DNA of 64,000 bases from Fundicoccus_A sp052115865 (GCF_052115865.1 NZ_JBQKME010000001.1:496001-560000); one strand, 5' to 3'. Positions 36,556-46,794 are shown, counted from the stretch's first letter. The notes: generated by a model not told the origin, from the sequence alone. Numbers and translations are program-made.

Positions 36556-37206
36556 TTATTCTAATGGAATTTCAATTTGAGCTGATTGACCACTTGGATG
36601 ATTATAAGGATCGACTTGAATTAAAAGAGGTGAGAAATCGTCAAAAGGTTCCTGAACCTCGATGATTTCTTCATCTACTTCGTCAAGATTTTCAGATTCA
36701 GATAAGTCTTCATAAAGATAAGGTTCACCATAGTATACTTCTGGAGATTTAGTTAAAGCTAGGACTAATTGCACAGTAGCACCACTCTTAATGCGTGTAT
36801 TGTAACTAATAGGTCGGCGACCCTCTACTTCGGGTAGGTTTTCATAGTAGACCCATAATTGTTGTAAGCTAATGTCATCTTCTTGGAAAAAGGATAACAT
36901 CCACAGCTCGTCAGTTACTGCTAAAGCACCTTTTGAATCGTTAGTAAAATCTAAATCTAACACTAATAAATCATCTTCAATCCGTGGATTACTAAATACA
37001 TAAGTAGCATTGATGGTTTCAATCGTATAGTAACCGTCCAAATCTTCTCTAAGTATCGCTAAAGCTTCTTTTTTATCTTGCAAAGTCTCTTCTAAAGCTT
37101 GAATTTCCTCTGTCAAACTTTCTACTTCTGAATTTGATTGAGCAGAAACAGTTGGGAACCCCATAAACAATAATATACTACTCAGCAAAAACAATTGTTT
37201 AATCAT
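36556..37206 (-). CDS. Secreted DUF5067-domain protein
   Basis: About 216 residues from the ATG at 37206, which follows AAAGGAGGTC; an upstream start at 37242 lies before that site. A signal peptide ends at about VSAQS. A 30-residue coiled coil follows (LTEEIQALEETLQDKKEALAI in parts), then a beta-rich DUF5067 domain (FTNDSKGALAVTDELW) with an acidic tail. Function unknown; family members are surface or secreted proteins of Gram-positives. Confidence 0.75.
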   Translation of the reverse strand: MIKQLFLLSSILLFMGFPTVSAQSNSEVESLTEEIQALEETLQDKKEALAILREDLDGYYTIETINATYVFSNPRIEDDLLVLDLDFTNDSKGALAVTDELWMLSFFQEDDISLQQLWVYYENLPEVEGRRPISYNTRIKSGATVQLVLALTKSPEVYYGEPYLYEDLSESENLDEVDEEIIEVQEPFDDFSPLLIQVDPYNHPSGQSAQIEIPLE

Positions 37207-37304
37207 CTTTTGACCTCCTTTAAACATTCTTTCTCTTATCATTATACACCCATTCTAACAGCATAGATAGCGTTTTCACTAAGCGGATAATATTTATTTG
37301 AATC

Positions 37305-38777
37305 TTAATCTTTTTGAGGACGTTTAGGTAGTTTAAAAGGAGAAACAGTTGAAATCATTTGGACAGGGCTATTTGAGTAATGGCTTTTCGATTCAAAGGC
37401 TGAATGCATAGTTTCTACCAATAATTCTTCATTAGGATTGATTTTATTTTTTGCTAAATGAGGAAAAGTGCGTTTTTGGTAACATGCCAAAGCAGCCTCG
37501 TAAATCATTGTATTTAATGTAATATCACTTGGATAATAGAGACGATCTCTAAAGGCTAATTCGACATCGGTTAAGCCGTCTTGAATGGCTAGGGCAATCA
37601 GATTAGTAAAGCTAAGGATATTTGCGCGTGATCTGAATTGTGCACCGAGTAATTTACCACTTTCTTTTTCAACTACAAGTTTTAAAAAGACCGGAGTATC
37701 ATCATCCAAGGTATAAGGAACTTGAACGGTGATTTCTGCTGGATTGAATAAATGACTTGCTTGCTCAAAAGTATAGCCCACACTTGAAATATAATGATTA
37801 AAGATTTTGGTTCCCATTACACGAACCGAATGGGATTGTTTGACCCGATTTTCAGTTAAATTTAAAGCAGCGATTTGTCCAGACCGGATGGCATTATTGA
37901 TTAAAGCAATAAATGTATCCTCATTACTTTCGCTAAAAGGAGTTTCAATCAAATCTCCTACAGCAAAAATATTCGGATCGGTCGTTTGTAAATAGTCATT
38001 GACTTTAATAGTGCCATTCTCATTTAATTCTACAAGATCTTTAACTAATTCTGAATTAGGAATCAGATGAGTCGCTAAAATGATTGCATCTGGATAAATT
38101 TCTTGTTGTTCAGTAACAATTTTCAAAGGGTTTGTTTCTACTTTTACTGCTGCTTCATTTAAGACAACTTCGGCTCCTGTAAACTCAATCACTGATTGGA
38201 TGGATTGGACAAAATCAATGTCAAAATAATTATTAAGTATGCGGTCTTTTTGCTCAATAATTGTCACTTGTTTATTAATATTAACAAGTGCATCTGTAGT
38301 TTCGGCTGCAATTTGGCCACCACCAATAATCGCAATATGCTGAGCGTCTTCTAAAACTTTTCGTGCATATGATGAACTTACATAATCTTTAGTCGAAAGA
38401 ATATTCGTATGGTTGAGCTCTGCTGTTAAATAGTCTGCTTGTCTTGAACCTGTCGCTAAAATTAGGTAATCATAGTCTAAGGTTTTTTGGTAACGCATAT
38501 GTGCAGTGATGACCTTTTTCTCTTGACTGAAAATATTAATCACACGTGTCCCTAAAAACAAATTGATCCCTAAATCATCAAGATAGTCTTCTTTCATAAA
38601 AAATGACTTATCGAGAGAAGGGAGGTCTCCATTTAATAACATATTTAAGCCACTTGGAATATAACCAATGTGCTCTTGTGCTTCGATTAAAGTAATTTCT
38701 GCATCGGGGTAAATTTTCTATGCTTCAACTGCGGCACTGATTCCAGCAAAAGAAGCGCCAATGATAATAACTTTCAT
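37305..38777 (-). pseudogene. FAD/NAD-dependent oxidoreductase (NADH oxidase-like) with one amber codon
   Basis: The start at 38777 gives MKVIIIGASFAGISAAVEA, a Rossmann FAD site, then codon 20 is TAG (38718-38720). The frame continues with KIYPDAEITLIEA and runs to the normal C-terminal dimerisation domain (490 codons in total, the Nox/CoA-disulfide-reductase length). The NAD-binding IAIIGGGQIAAET and the second FAD motif IFAVGDLIE are intact. The redox Cys expected near residue 42 (S-x-C-G) is replaced by YIPSGLNM, so it would not be a standard H2O-forming Nox even if intact. A start after the stop would lose the FAD site. Confidence 0.8.
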
Positions 38778-38862
38778 CTAATCTTCCTTTCTATATATTG
38801 TGAATGTTCTAACAATATTATACTTCTAAATGTCATAAGTCGCCAACTTTATTTTTATATGT

Positions 38863-39931
38863 TGAATTGCAATAATTATTGCGACAAATAATTTATCTTT
38901 ATTCAATTAACAAGAGTTCGTGTAAAAATACTTCCAAGGGTGTTCGGTAATCTAGACATTTCCTAGGTCGATTATTCATTAACCACAAGGCTTGGAAGAG
39001 TTCTCGGTGCGTCACTTTAGCGAGGTCTGTTTTCTTAGGAAAGAACTCACGTAGTAAACCGTTCGCGTTCTCATTGGTTCCTCTTTGCCAAGCGCTATAA
39101 GCATCGGCAAAGTAAAAATCAATCCCTGCTGCTTCGACCTCAGCGTAACAAGCAAATTCTTTCCCGCGATCTGAGGTGAAGGTCTTTAAAGCCTCTTTTG
39201 GTAAGCTTTCTCTCAGTTCTTCAATCGCAGTAGGCATGGAAACTTTAGAGCGATTTGGCATAGGTAAAGCGATATATAAACGGCTTTTTCTTTCTGCAAA
39301 GCTCGCTAAACAGCCTTTACTCTGGCCTCGAGAAGAAACCACCGTGTCCAGTTCCCAATGCCCGAACTCTTGTCTATTCTTTACTGATTTGGGCCGTTTC
39401 GAAATGGGCGTACCGATATTAAACTTGCCTCGCGTTTCTTGAGGTTGACGACTTTTTCCTTTGTGTCTTAAAACATCTATGGATACCTTTAAGATTCCTT
39501 GGTAAATCCAGTTATAAATAGATTTAAAGGAAAGTTTCCCCTCATAATCTCGTCCAATAATTTGTTCCGGTGACCAAGTGCGTTCCAATTTATCTTGAAT
39601 ATCTTCAAGAAGCTTGGATGTATGTTTTGGCTTTCTCCCCTTATGACGTGCACGTTGATTGGCAGCTTCTTGAGTATCCTGGGCTTTATATTGTTCTGTG
39701 GGACACCGCTTAAATTCTCGATAAATCGTTGATCGATGGCGACCGATTAATTGGGCGATGTGATTAATTTTATAGCCTTCTTGGTAGAGTATCTCTATTT
39801 TTGAACGTTCTTCTATGGTAAGATGTGCGTAGCTCATAACAGACCTCCGTGTGTATGTTTTTGTCGTGACTAACATCTTACACGAACCTGTTATGGGTTT
39901 CTTTATTTGTCGCACTTAATTTTACAATTCA
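38863..39931. mobile_element. IS30-family insertion sequence
   Basis: About 1069 bases bounded by imperfect inverted repeats. The left end begins TGAATTGCAATAATT and the right end, read inward, begins TGAATTGTAAAATTA; both continue to GCGACAAATAA. One transposase gene fills it. It is inserted at the 5' end of the gene at 39.9-40.7 kb. Flanking duplications were not clear. Confidence 0.85.
38899..39837 (-). CDS. IS30-family transposase
   Basis: 312 residues from the ATG at 39837 after GGAGG; upstream in-frame codons lack a site. An N-terminal HTH (SYAHLTIEERSKIEIL, IGRHRSTIYREFKR) precedes the DDE domain: WELDTVV, TSDRGKEFACYAE and GTNENANGLLREFFPK. All catalytic residues are present, so the element looks active. 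Confidence 0.92.
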   Translation of the reverse strand: MSYAHLTIEERSKIEILYQEGYKINHIAQLIGRHRSTIYREFKRCPTEQYKAQDTQEAANQRARHKGRKPKHTSKLLEDIQDKLERTWSPEQIIGRDYEGKLSFKSIYNWIYQGILKVSIDVLRHKGKSRQPQETRGKFNIGTPISKRPKSVKNRQEFGHWELDTVVSSRGQSKGCLASFAERKSRLYIALPMPNRSKVSMPTAIEELRESLPKEALKTFTSDRGKEFACYAEVEAAGIDFYFADAYSAWQRGTNENANGLLREFFPKKTDLAKVTHRELFQALWLMNNRPRKCLDYRTPLEVFLHELLLIE

Positions 39932-40710
39932 TCATTCTAAATTGTCATCATGACTTTACAGATAGTGACTATGTTGCATTTGATGAAAAAGGATTTATAA
40001 CTAGAATTAAAATAAGAATCCCTTCTCTATTTCGGGATGAGTACGATAGAATTTGTGCCCCTGCATATGACGATGAATATGACCAGTATGCACTTTTAGA
40101 CCTTATTGAGTTTTTTGCACAAAATATTATGGATATCTCAGAACGATGGAATAATGAGAGATACCGAAACTATAAAACGATAGATTGCCATAGCTCTTCA
40201 GATGTATTTGAAAATTTCCAGGAGGCAATAAATGAAATATTTACTGAGTCGGGGTTACTTTATGAACTTACAGATGAAAAAATTATAGAAAGAATTGTTG
40301 AAAACAGTCCACTTACAACGGAAATTGAAAATACTTTTGCAGCGGTACATGAGGTAGGCATAAGAGAGTTGTTGAAAGATGCTGTTGCATTATATAAGAC
40401 ACCAAATCCAACAGCACGACTAGATTCAGTGGAAAAGATATGGGATGCGTTAGAACGTCTAAAAACTTACTATACAACATTAGATAAGAAACATTCATTC
40501 AAAAAAATAGTAAATGATATGGCAAACGGAAGTGATGATTTTGCCGATTTGTTTAATAATGAGTTTAAGGTGTTGACGGACATTGGAAATAAATATCGCA
40601 TACGGCATCATGAAACTGATAGGATTGATATTACTGATGTCCGTTATTACGACTATTTTTTCAATCGTTGTTTATCACTAATTGCACTTGCCATACAATA
40701 TTTGAGGTAA
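39932..40710 (+). pseudogene. 5'-truncated gene of unknown function (possible abortive-infection C-terminal type)
   Basis: About 259 codons remain after the IS30 end. The protein is helical, with ADLFNNEFKVLTDIG and KYRIRHHETDRIDI followed by YYDYFFNRCLSLIALAIQYLR. The end resembles the C-terminal domain of some AbiJ/HEPN-like proteins, but I see no clean R-x4-6-H motif, so this is weak. The IS removed the start. Its neighbour is an unknown two-gene operon on the same strand 290 bases downstream. Confidence 0.4.
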
Positions 40711-40999
40711 AAGAAATACTGATTATGTACTATTCCTATGAAAAAGGAAAATTCGGCAAAAAACGTAGATGTGTTGTTATTCTGAAATGAAAATCAAACT
40801 ACATATTCTTACATTTACAATGTGATGACAATTGAATAAAGAAGCAGAAATCGTAATTGGAAAAATGAAAAGTGATTTAAAATGTCGGGTCTATTGACTT
40901 TCTCGGCTTTACCCTCAAGGAGATTGATAACCTAAAAATAAGATACAACCAGATATTCGGATATAACGCAAACTAAAAAAAGGGAGGGAGTATAAAGGC

Positions 41000-42439
41000 A
41001 TGAATCAAACAGAAGGAACAGACCGATTCGTTCTTAGAATGAGTGTTGCTGACGATGGGTTTAGCTTTTCATCATCCATCGAAACAGCATTAATATCTGC
41101 GGAAACTGAAATTCAGAGTCTGAAAGAGACAATCATGTCAGTTGAGAGTCTCAGACCGAACTGTGATAAGTTGGATTATGCGTTGGCTGCAAGTTCAGGA
41201 GTTCTCTGTGGCATCATTGATATTTTCCTGGTTGGAAAACCTGGAGATTCACCGGCTGGAGATGTTACTGATAAGTGGTTTGTAAATCGGACAACTGATT
41301 TCGCTAAACTTTGCGGATGGGAAGGCAAAGAAAATGATTCACTGTCATCAGCAATTCGCTTTCTTGAGAAGAAATTTAAAATTCCATATGACCAGCACGG
41401 GGCCGGTGATGCTGGGAGTATAGTATTTGACTTGAATCCTTCAAATCATCATTTCAAATCACTTGGCCATAATCCGACTTTGCTTGGTTTGTTTTTTTCG
41501 ATATTAGATCAGTTTACAAATCAATCGCACTTTGTTTCCGGTGGAGAACTGATATCTTTACAGAATGCTGATGGAAAATTTGAACTTCGCGGCAGTAATG
41601 TTCCAGAAAAATTATTTTGTGGGTTCGTCAACTGGTTTGGCCATTTGATTTCCGATATGTCTGGATCATCCAGCAGTAAAGGTCGAGGTATGGGAATACC
41701 TTCTCCGTTTTGGGCGTGGACGAATGATATTATTGCAATAAAGAGAACACTGAACATTCCCGCTTCACAGTTTGACAACACAATAAATGAGTTGGCTCTG
41801 AGCATATACAAAGAAGGTTACGATATCCGCTTTCAAGCCACCCAAGTCATTCCAGTCTTTATCAATGAAATCATTGTCAGGTTGGTATATGCGATAAGGC
41901 GATTGGGAAAATACTTAGTAACAACAGGGAAAGAAGAACGTTCGGCATCCGCTATGTGGATAGCTTGTGAGCCATTCTCAAATCCTACCGTAAAAAGAAT
42001 GCTTACAATAGCGCACGGCACCTTCTGCATGATGGATCTCGGCGATGCAACCATTCGGGCTTTCATAACCGGAGTTGGTACCTTCAATGTGAAGGAATTT
42101 TTCCTTCGGCTTAACATAGCGGGGGTGGGCCGTTTCACGATTTCATTGTATGGCGAAGCAAAGCAGTTTGGTGTAATACGAAAAGCTGAGTCCGAAGCTC
42201 AGTTTGTAAGAAGAGAAATAACCATCGTAGAAAACTATCTGAACGGACTCTCATTATTATCGGAGTTATACGATGATAAGGATCTTGTAGATTTTATTGA
42301 TAACTTTAAGAATAGCGATATGTATGTTCAGGCTTTCCAAAAATCTGTCCGATTGGCAGAACTCAGAAAGGTCCCTGATAATAATATACTCAGAACAAAA
42401 TCCGATATAGATTTATATTTTGGGGGTAACAGACAATGA
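41000..42439 (+). CDS. Unknown protein 1 of a two-gene operon
   Basis: 479 residues after AAAGGGAGGGAG. An N-terminal helical part includes a hydrophobic segment (LDYALAASSGVLCGIIDIFLVG, about 54-75). A large region with aromatic-rich helices follows (FVNWFGHLISDMSG; VKEFFLRLNIAGVGRFTISL). No nucleotide or catalytic motif stands out. Its stop overlaps the next ATG as ATGA, so the two products are made in fixed ratio and probably interact. I do not recognise the family. Confidence 0.6.
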   Translation: MNQTEGTDRFVLRMSVADDGFSFSSSIETALISAETEIQSLKETIMSVESLRPNCDKLDYALAASSGVLCGIIDIFLVGKPGDSPAGDVTDKWFVNRTTDFAKLCGWEGKENDSLSSAIRFLEKKFKIPYDQHGAGDAGSIVFDLNPSNHHFKSLGHNPTLLGLFFSILDQFTNQSHFVSGGELISLQNADGKFELRGSNVPEKLFCGFVNWFGHLISDMSGSSSSKGRGMGIPSPFWAWTNDIIAIKRTLNIPASQFDNTINELALSIYKEGYDIRFQATQVIPVFINEIIVRLVYAIRRLGKYLVTTGKEERSASAMWIACEPFSNPTVKRMLTIAHGTFCMMDLGDATIRAFITGVGTFNVKEFFLRLNIAGVGRFTISLYGEAKQFGVIRKAESEAQFVRREITIVENYLNGLSLLSELYDDKDLVDFIDNFKNSDMYVQAFQKSVRLAELRKVPDNNILRTKSDIDLYFGGNRQ

Positions 42440-43536
42440 ACAAGAAAAAATCGAGGTTAAAACTTGCACAAGAGCAGGCAGAATCTGCTATTAAGAAAAC
42501 AAATGAAAAAATATACGAGTTGGGCACACTCACAAGCCAGCTTTATGATGAAATGAACACCATACAAAAACTCTTTGATGAAATTAGGAATGTGCCGAAT
42601 GAGAAGCGTTTAGAGTATGAAAAGCTGAAAGAAATCCGCCTGAACTGGAAACAGCAAGCAGAAAAGATTGAATCAGATTACAAAAATGCCGTCGCAAAAA
42701 ATGCTGGAAAAGGTGCTGCTGGTCTAGGTGCCGGAATCGCAGTTGCGGCTCTTGGCCCTACTGCCGCAATGGGAATTGCGACGACATTCGGTGTTGCTTC
42801 AACAGGAACAGCTATATCTACATTGAGTGGCGCGGCAGCTACCAACGCGGCATTAGCTTGGTTGGGCGGAGGTGCGCTTGCGGCTGGTGGTGGAGGAATG
42901 GCTGCCGGAAATGCATTTCTGGCTCTTACTGGACCTGTTGGTTGGGCGATTGCCGGGGTTGCACTTGTGGGTAGCGGGTTTCTGCTATGGAAAGGGAAAA
43001 GTGATCAGAACCGTCTTGAGGAGATTTTCACCCTCATCAGCAAGCGTGATGTTAAATCATACGAACTTGCTATTGTAGAAATAAATGAGCGTATAAGCCG
43101 CATAAAAGATGAAAGCCAAAAGCTCAATTGTGCAAACGAAAGAACAAGAACATTTGGTCTGGACTACAACTTAATGACAGAGACACAGCAATATGAATTG
43201 GGTTCTTATGTAAATCTGATGAATTCTTCTACTCAATTGTTGGTTAATCCGATAACTGGATTGCAACCAAAATACGGCATAGGTGATTTGAAGGAATACA
43301 TAGCTTTCAGTAAAAAGAAGTTTGATGATAAGCAGAAAACTTTGATGGTTTCTCTCTCCAATCTCTTGTTTAAGATAGATCTTAATGAAAAAGATAAGAC
43401 ACTATTATGGAAGTCTTTCAAAGGAAACAAGAAGTTCTTGTCTTCGATAGAAATGTCAAAGAGGGATTTTGAATTTTCAATTATTGAAACAGTAACTGAT
43501 GCTCTTAAGCATAAGTATCGTTCAGAAAAAGGTTGA
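42436..43536 (+). CDS. Unknown protein 2: coiled coil plus glycine/alanine-rich membrane hairpins
   Basis: 366 residues. Residues 5-88 are a charged coiled coil. Residues 94-186 are a long Gly/Ala-rich hydrophobic stretch (three or more segments, e.g. AALGPTAAMGIATTFGVAS, ALAAGGGGMAAGNAFLALTG), typical of pore-forming or membrane-inserting helices. A second helical soluble part follows. Soluble ends around a Gly-rich hydrophobic core are seen in colicin-like and membrane-acting defence effectors. The pairing with protein 1 suggests a sensor/effector pair; that is inference. Confidence 0.6.
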   Translation: MNKKKSRLKLAQEQAESAIKKTNEKIYELGTLTSQLYDEMNTIQKLFDEIRNVPNEKRLEYEKLKEIRLNWKQQAEKIESDYKNAVAKNAGKGAAGLGAGIAVAALGPTAAMGIATTFGVASTGTAISTLSGAAATNAALAWLGGGALAAGGGGMAAGNAFLALTGPVGWAIAGVALVGSGFLLWKGKSDQNRLEEIFTLISKRDVKSYELAIVEINERISRIKDESQKLNCANERTRTFGLDYNLMTETQQYELGSYVNLMNSSTQLLVNPITGLQPKYGIGDLKEYIAFSKKKFDDKQKTLMVSLSNLLFKIDLNEKDKTLLWKSFKGNKKFLSSIEMSKRDFEFSIIETVTDALKHKYRSEKG

Positions 43537-43639
43537 TAGCAATATTCAGATACTGGGAAAATACTTGCCTATAATGTTTGGAGTGAGCCATTTAAATCGA
43601 CAGAGCAGTAGAGAACATCCTTTATATTTTACGAGTGGA

Positions 43640-43699
43640 ATGGATATGTTCCCGTCTACTGATAGTGACAAAAAAGCAGTGGATGTGTTTCCGAGAACA
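43640..43699 (+). other. rumA upstream half-site, tandem copies
   Basis: ATG GAT ATG TTC CCG (MDMFP) at 43640 and GTG GAT GTG TTT CCG AGA ACA (VDVFPRT) at 43679 repeat the V-D-M-F-P-H-T region of RlmD/RumA. The right half-site is 38 bases further on. The 100 bases before it hold nothing recognisable. Confidence 0.55.
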
Positions 43700-43736
43700 G
43701 ACACATTCAAATGACATTCATTCTGTCCTCTCGAGC

Positions 43737-44396
43737 CATGTGGAGTGTGTAGTATTGATGCAAAAGGTAAAAGGGTAATATGTTGCTATATCAGCTTTTT
43801 GAATGTGTTTACCATATTCAAGAGGCTGATTTTTTAGTATGATTGGTTTGGAAACGGTTGAGATTGGGAATGATATCCAATAATTATTAGGTAGTAGGTG
43901 GGAATTGGTCAACAACTTTTCATATAAAAAATAAAATAAAAATAAATTTAAGTAGCCTACTTATCATGGGGTTATTCTATATAGATAGTTAGGTTAAATG
44001 TGATTATTTAAGCCATTCCAGAAAGTGAGGGAACCAATGGATTTAAAGGACAACATGTATTATATTCCAGCGAGGCGTCAACCGAAACGGAAGCAAGTAG
44101 CCATTTATAGTCGAGTAAGTTCCAATACAAAAGATCAGTTACGAAGTCTAGCTAATCAAGTTTCAGCCTTAACTCAGAAAGTTTCCTTAGTTGAGTATTG
44201 GCGGTTAGTTGATATCTATATTGATGTAGCCTCAGCCAAAGCAAAATAAAAGCGGGAAGAGTATAACCGTCTCATTGATGACTGTCGTAATAAAAAAATA
44301 AATATCGTTATCACAAAGAGTGTGAGTCGTTTTGGTCGAGATACGATTGAAGCATTAGAGACAGTAAGATTGCTCAAGGAATTAAAAGTTCGAATA
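43737..44396 (+). repeat. Direct repeat copy B (matches 16831-17490)
   Basis: It starts with HVECVVLM-QKVKG-stop (rumA half-site 5), then the same intergenic sequence with the AAGTAG-C-CTACTT palindrome at 43950-43962, then the recombinase 5' part including the same in-frame TAA. Confidence 0.8.
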
Positions 44397-45158
44397 TTTT
44401 TTGATCAAGAAGACATTGATACTGTCAGTGAAGATAGTGAGTTACTGTTAACAATTTATGAAACTTTAACTCAAGCTGATAATGAGTCCCGCAGTCAGAA
44501 TATCAAATTAGGGCACAGATACAGAGCGATAGATGGAACATCAAAACTCTATCATCGAAAATGTTATGGCTATGATCATGATAAAGAGGGGTTGCTGATC
44601 ATTGCGGTAAAATCTTTAGACGGGTCAAATGGAATAGTCGTGGCAGTCAAGCGGTGGTTTGGCGGTGTGTCACCCGCATGGATAACCCTTCCTAAGTGCC
44701 AGGCTCAAACCGTTAAGGAAGATTTGTTGCATGAAGTGATTGTTGAAGTCATTAATTCCTTGATTGAGGATAGTGCCTACCTTAAAAGCTTGGAAGAAAA
44801 TATTAGAGAGGTTTTGAATCAAAAGTACGATGAAAACGTGGAGGATATAGACGATCAATTGCATGAATTACAGAAACAACTCTACCATCGAGTCAATGAA
44901 AAAGATGAGTACGAGGGTTTAGCGGAACAAATCTATGAACTAAGAGGGAAGAAGCAAGCCTTGTTGATCACAAATGCGACAAATGAAAATAAACGAAAGC
45001 GATTAGCAGATATCAAAGCCTTCCTCAAGGGGCGGCATATTAAGCTGGAGGAGTATGATGAGAGCTTAGTCAATCGGTTGGTGAAGGAAGTGTGTGTTAA
45101 GAAAGATAGCCTTGAAGTGAAACTGAAAACTGGAGAAATCATTACAGTAGAAAAATAA
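44037..45158 (+). pseudogene. Mosaic serine recombinase pseudogene
   Basis: The 5' part matches copy A (catalytic Ser in AIYSRVSSNT) with TAA at 44247-44249. After the resolvase region the sequence switches to a different recombinase type (FFDQEDIDTVSEDSELLL). Near 44.61 kb most of the Recombinase domain and part of the zinc ribbon are deleted, and the next 80 bases, matching IFRRVKWNSRG in the relatives, are read in a shifted frame. The coiled-coil end is normal. It records at least three recombination or deletion events. Confidence 0.8.
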
Positions 45159-45216
45159 GAGAGACCTAGAACTACGCATCAGAATGGGGATTGCATGGTG
45201 CTGTGTCTCTCTTTTT
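45159..45216 (+). terminator. Terminator after the mosaic recombinase
   Basis: GAGAGAC pairs with GTCTCTC, with a further ACTACGCA/TGCATGGT stem inside, then T5. It is homologous to the terminator at 14394 and closest to that at 47487. Confidence 0.8.
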
Positions 45217-45705
45217 GATATCAATTGGATAATTTCTGTTGAGATAATACTATTTTTCCAATATTTTCTTTCAAAATTAACTAGTGCATGGTAATATAAC
45301 TAAAAGTCATTATGGTCAATCACCTCATTTTATGGTTACTAATTTGGTATTAGTAGACTTTTTTTGTTTGTTAAGCATCTACCTTAATTTTACAATTTAT
45401 TTACACTTATTATTGGCATTCAAATTATCAAAAAGAGAATGAAAGAAATTAGTTCAGTTCTTATGAAAGCCGTTGGTTTAAGGGATATTCTCAGATAGAC
45501 ACCTGCTATATTCATCATTCAATTGATGAGTCGAAATGTGAGTGCGTACTGGTGTATCTCAATGAATAATTTATCCAGAACTTAAAAGAAGGTGAACAAG
45601 TCATTATATTTAATTTGTTGTAAATAAGAATTCATAATAAATAATCAAAACATATGATATGCCACATGAATAAAACCATCTAAGATTGGAGAAAGAGGAA
45701 ATATT
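45217..45705. other. Non-coding stretch with a possible short coding relic
   Basis: Mostly AT-rich. At 45480-45600 a frame reads YSQIDTCYIHHSIDESKCECVLVYLN and is then interrupted; I cannot place it. No RNA gene or repeat is apparent. Confidence 0.35.
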
Positions 45706-46089
45706 ATGTATAAATATTATAAAAAACCTTCAGGATACAGTAAAGATAGCGCATTAACAACTGCTGAAAAAAATGCTTTACATCTTAAATTAAAAAAATA
45801 TTGTATAAATCAGTTTAAACAATCTGAAAAACGTACTGGAAAAAAATATGATGGGTGGGGATATTTCGGTAAATGTTCCGTCAACTTTCATTTTGGATCT
45901 GGATGGACTTCCTCAAATGAGATCAGAGAGTTTCACAATCGTAAATCAATGCAAAGTAGAATATTAGCTTTCGATAATTATGGACCTGATGTAGAATCAA
46001 TGCTTAAAAAAGTGGCAACTTTACTTAGACAATCTGGATATAAAGCAGAAGTTGAGGGGAGGATTTTACGCATGTGGAAAAAAAGATAA
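45706..46089 (+). CDS. Small basic protein of unknown function
   Basis: 127 residues after GAAAGAGGA. Rich in Lys, Tyr and aromatic residues (YKYYKKPSGYSKDS; DGWGYFGKCSVNFHFGSGW), with a basic C-terminus (GRILRMWKKR). The net charge suggests nucleic-acid or membrane binding. No recognised domain. Confidence 0.5.
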   Translation: MYKYYKKPSGYSKDSALTTAEKNALHLKLKKYCINQFKQSEKRTGKKYDGWGYFGKCSVNFHFGSGWTSSNEIREFHNRKSMQSRILAFDNYGPDVESMLKKVATLLRQSGYKAEVEGRILRMWKKR

Positions 46090-46557
46090 GGTAATTATTC
46101 TATTAGAAAACTAAGGAAAAATATATTTTTTGAATATAGCTCAAAAGAATCAGCGGATATTTAGGCGTCTTTTTTGAAATCAGTAAGCTATAATCAGATT
46201 CTATTTCTTATTTCTAACTTCAATGTATGTATATTACTAGTAATACTAGAGTGTCTAATTTTTAGTACGCTTGTTTGTTTAAATAAATTTATCAATGAAA
46301 GTTCTCATTTTTATACGTTTATTCCGAGTTATATGTTTGGTTGCAATTTGATTTGAATGTATCCATAATACGGTTGTGTGATACGAGAATAAACTTTCCA
46401 ATTGCGGTAATGCTAACTACTGATGATAATAGATATTTTTTATGTTTTTCGAAGGTCAGTGGCTAACTTCATTATAAAATCCGCCTTATATTTTTAATAT
46501 AAAATTAAACTATTAATGTAATAATGTAATTAAAACTTTTATTAAGGAGAATTAATT
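46090..46557. other. AT-rich stretch with no supported gene
   Basis: A 60-codon hydrophobic frame at 46174 lacks a ribosome site. I see no RNA, repeat or att sequence. Confidence 0.4.
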
Positions 46558-46794
46558 GTGATTCATATAGTAATCGAAGAAAAATTTTTGCAAGCAGAGT
46601 TTGTTTATGAGATTGTAGATAATAAAGATGAGTTAGGTCCTCATTATGAAATTACGACTATTGGAGGAACTTCTATTATGAATTGGACACCACATAAATA
46701 TGAAATAGCAAAAAAATATATAAATTTTGGGCAATTACCGATTGTTATGGATGGTGCGGTACTTCCGGACAGTTATCGATTAGAAGAAAATTAA
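46558..46794 (+). CDS. Small hypothetical protein
   Basis: 78 residues from a GTG start after AAGGAGAATTA. Beta-rich and acidic, with no membrane segment or known motif. It stands alone just before a rumA half-site, as several other small cargos do in this window. Confidence 0.45.
   Translation: MIHIVIEEKFLQAEFVYEIVDNKDELGPHYEITTIGGTSIMNWTPHKYEIAKKYINFGQLPIVMDGAVLPDSYRLEEN

Noticed and set aside
46174..46356. 60-codon hydrophobic open frame
   Set aside because: No ribosome site, atypical composition, in an AT-rich stretch where chance frames of this size are common.
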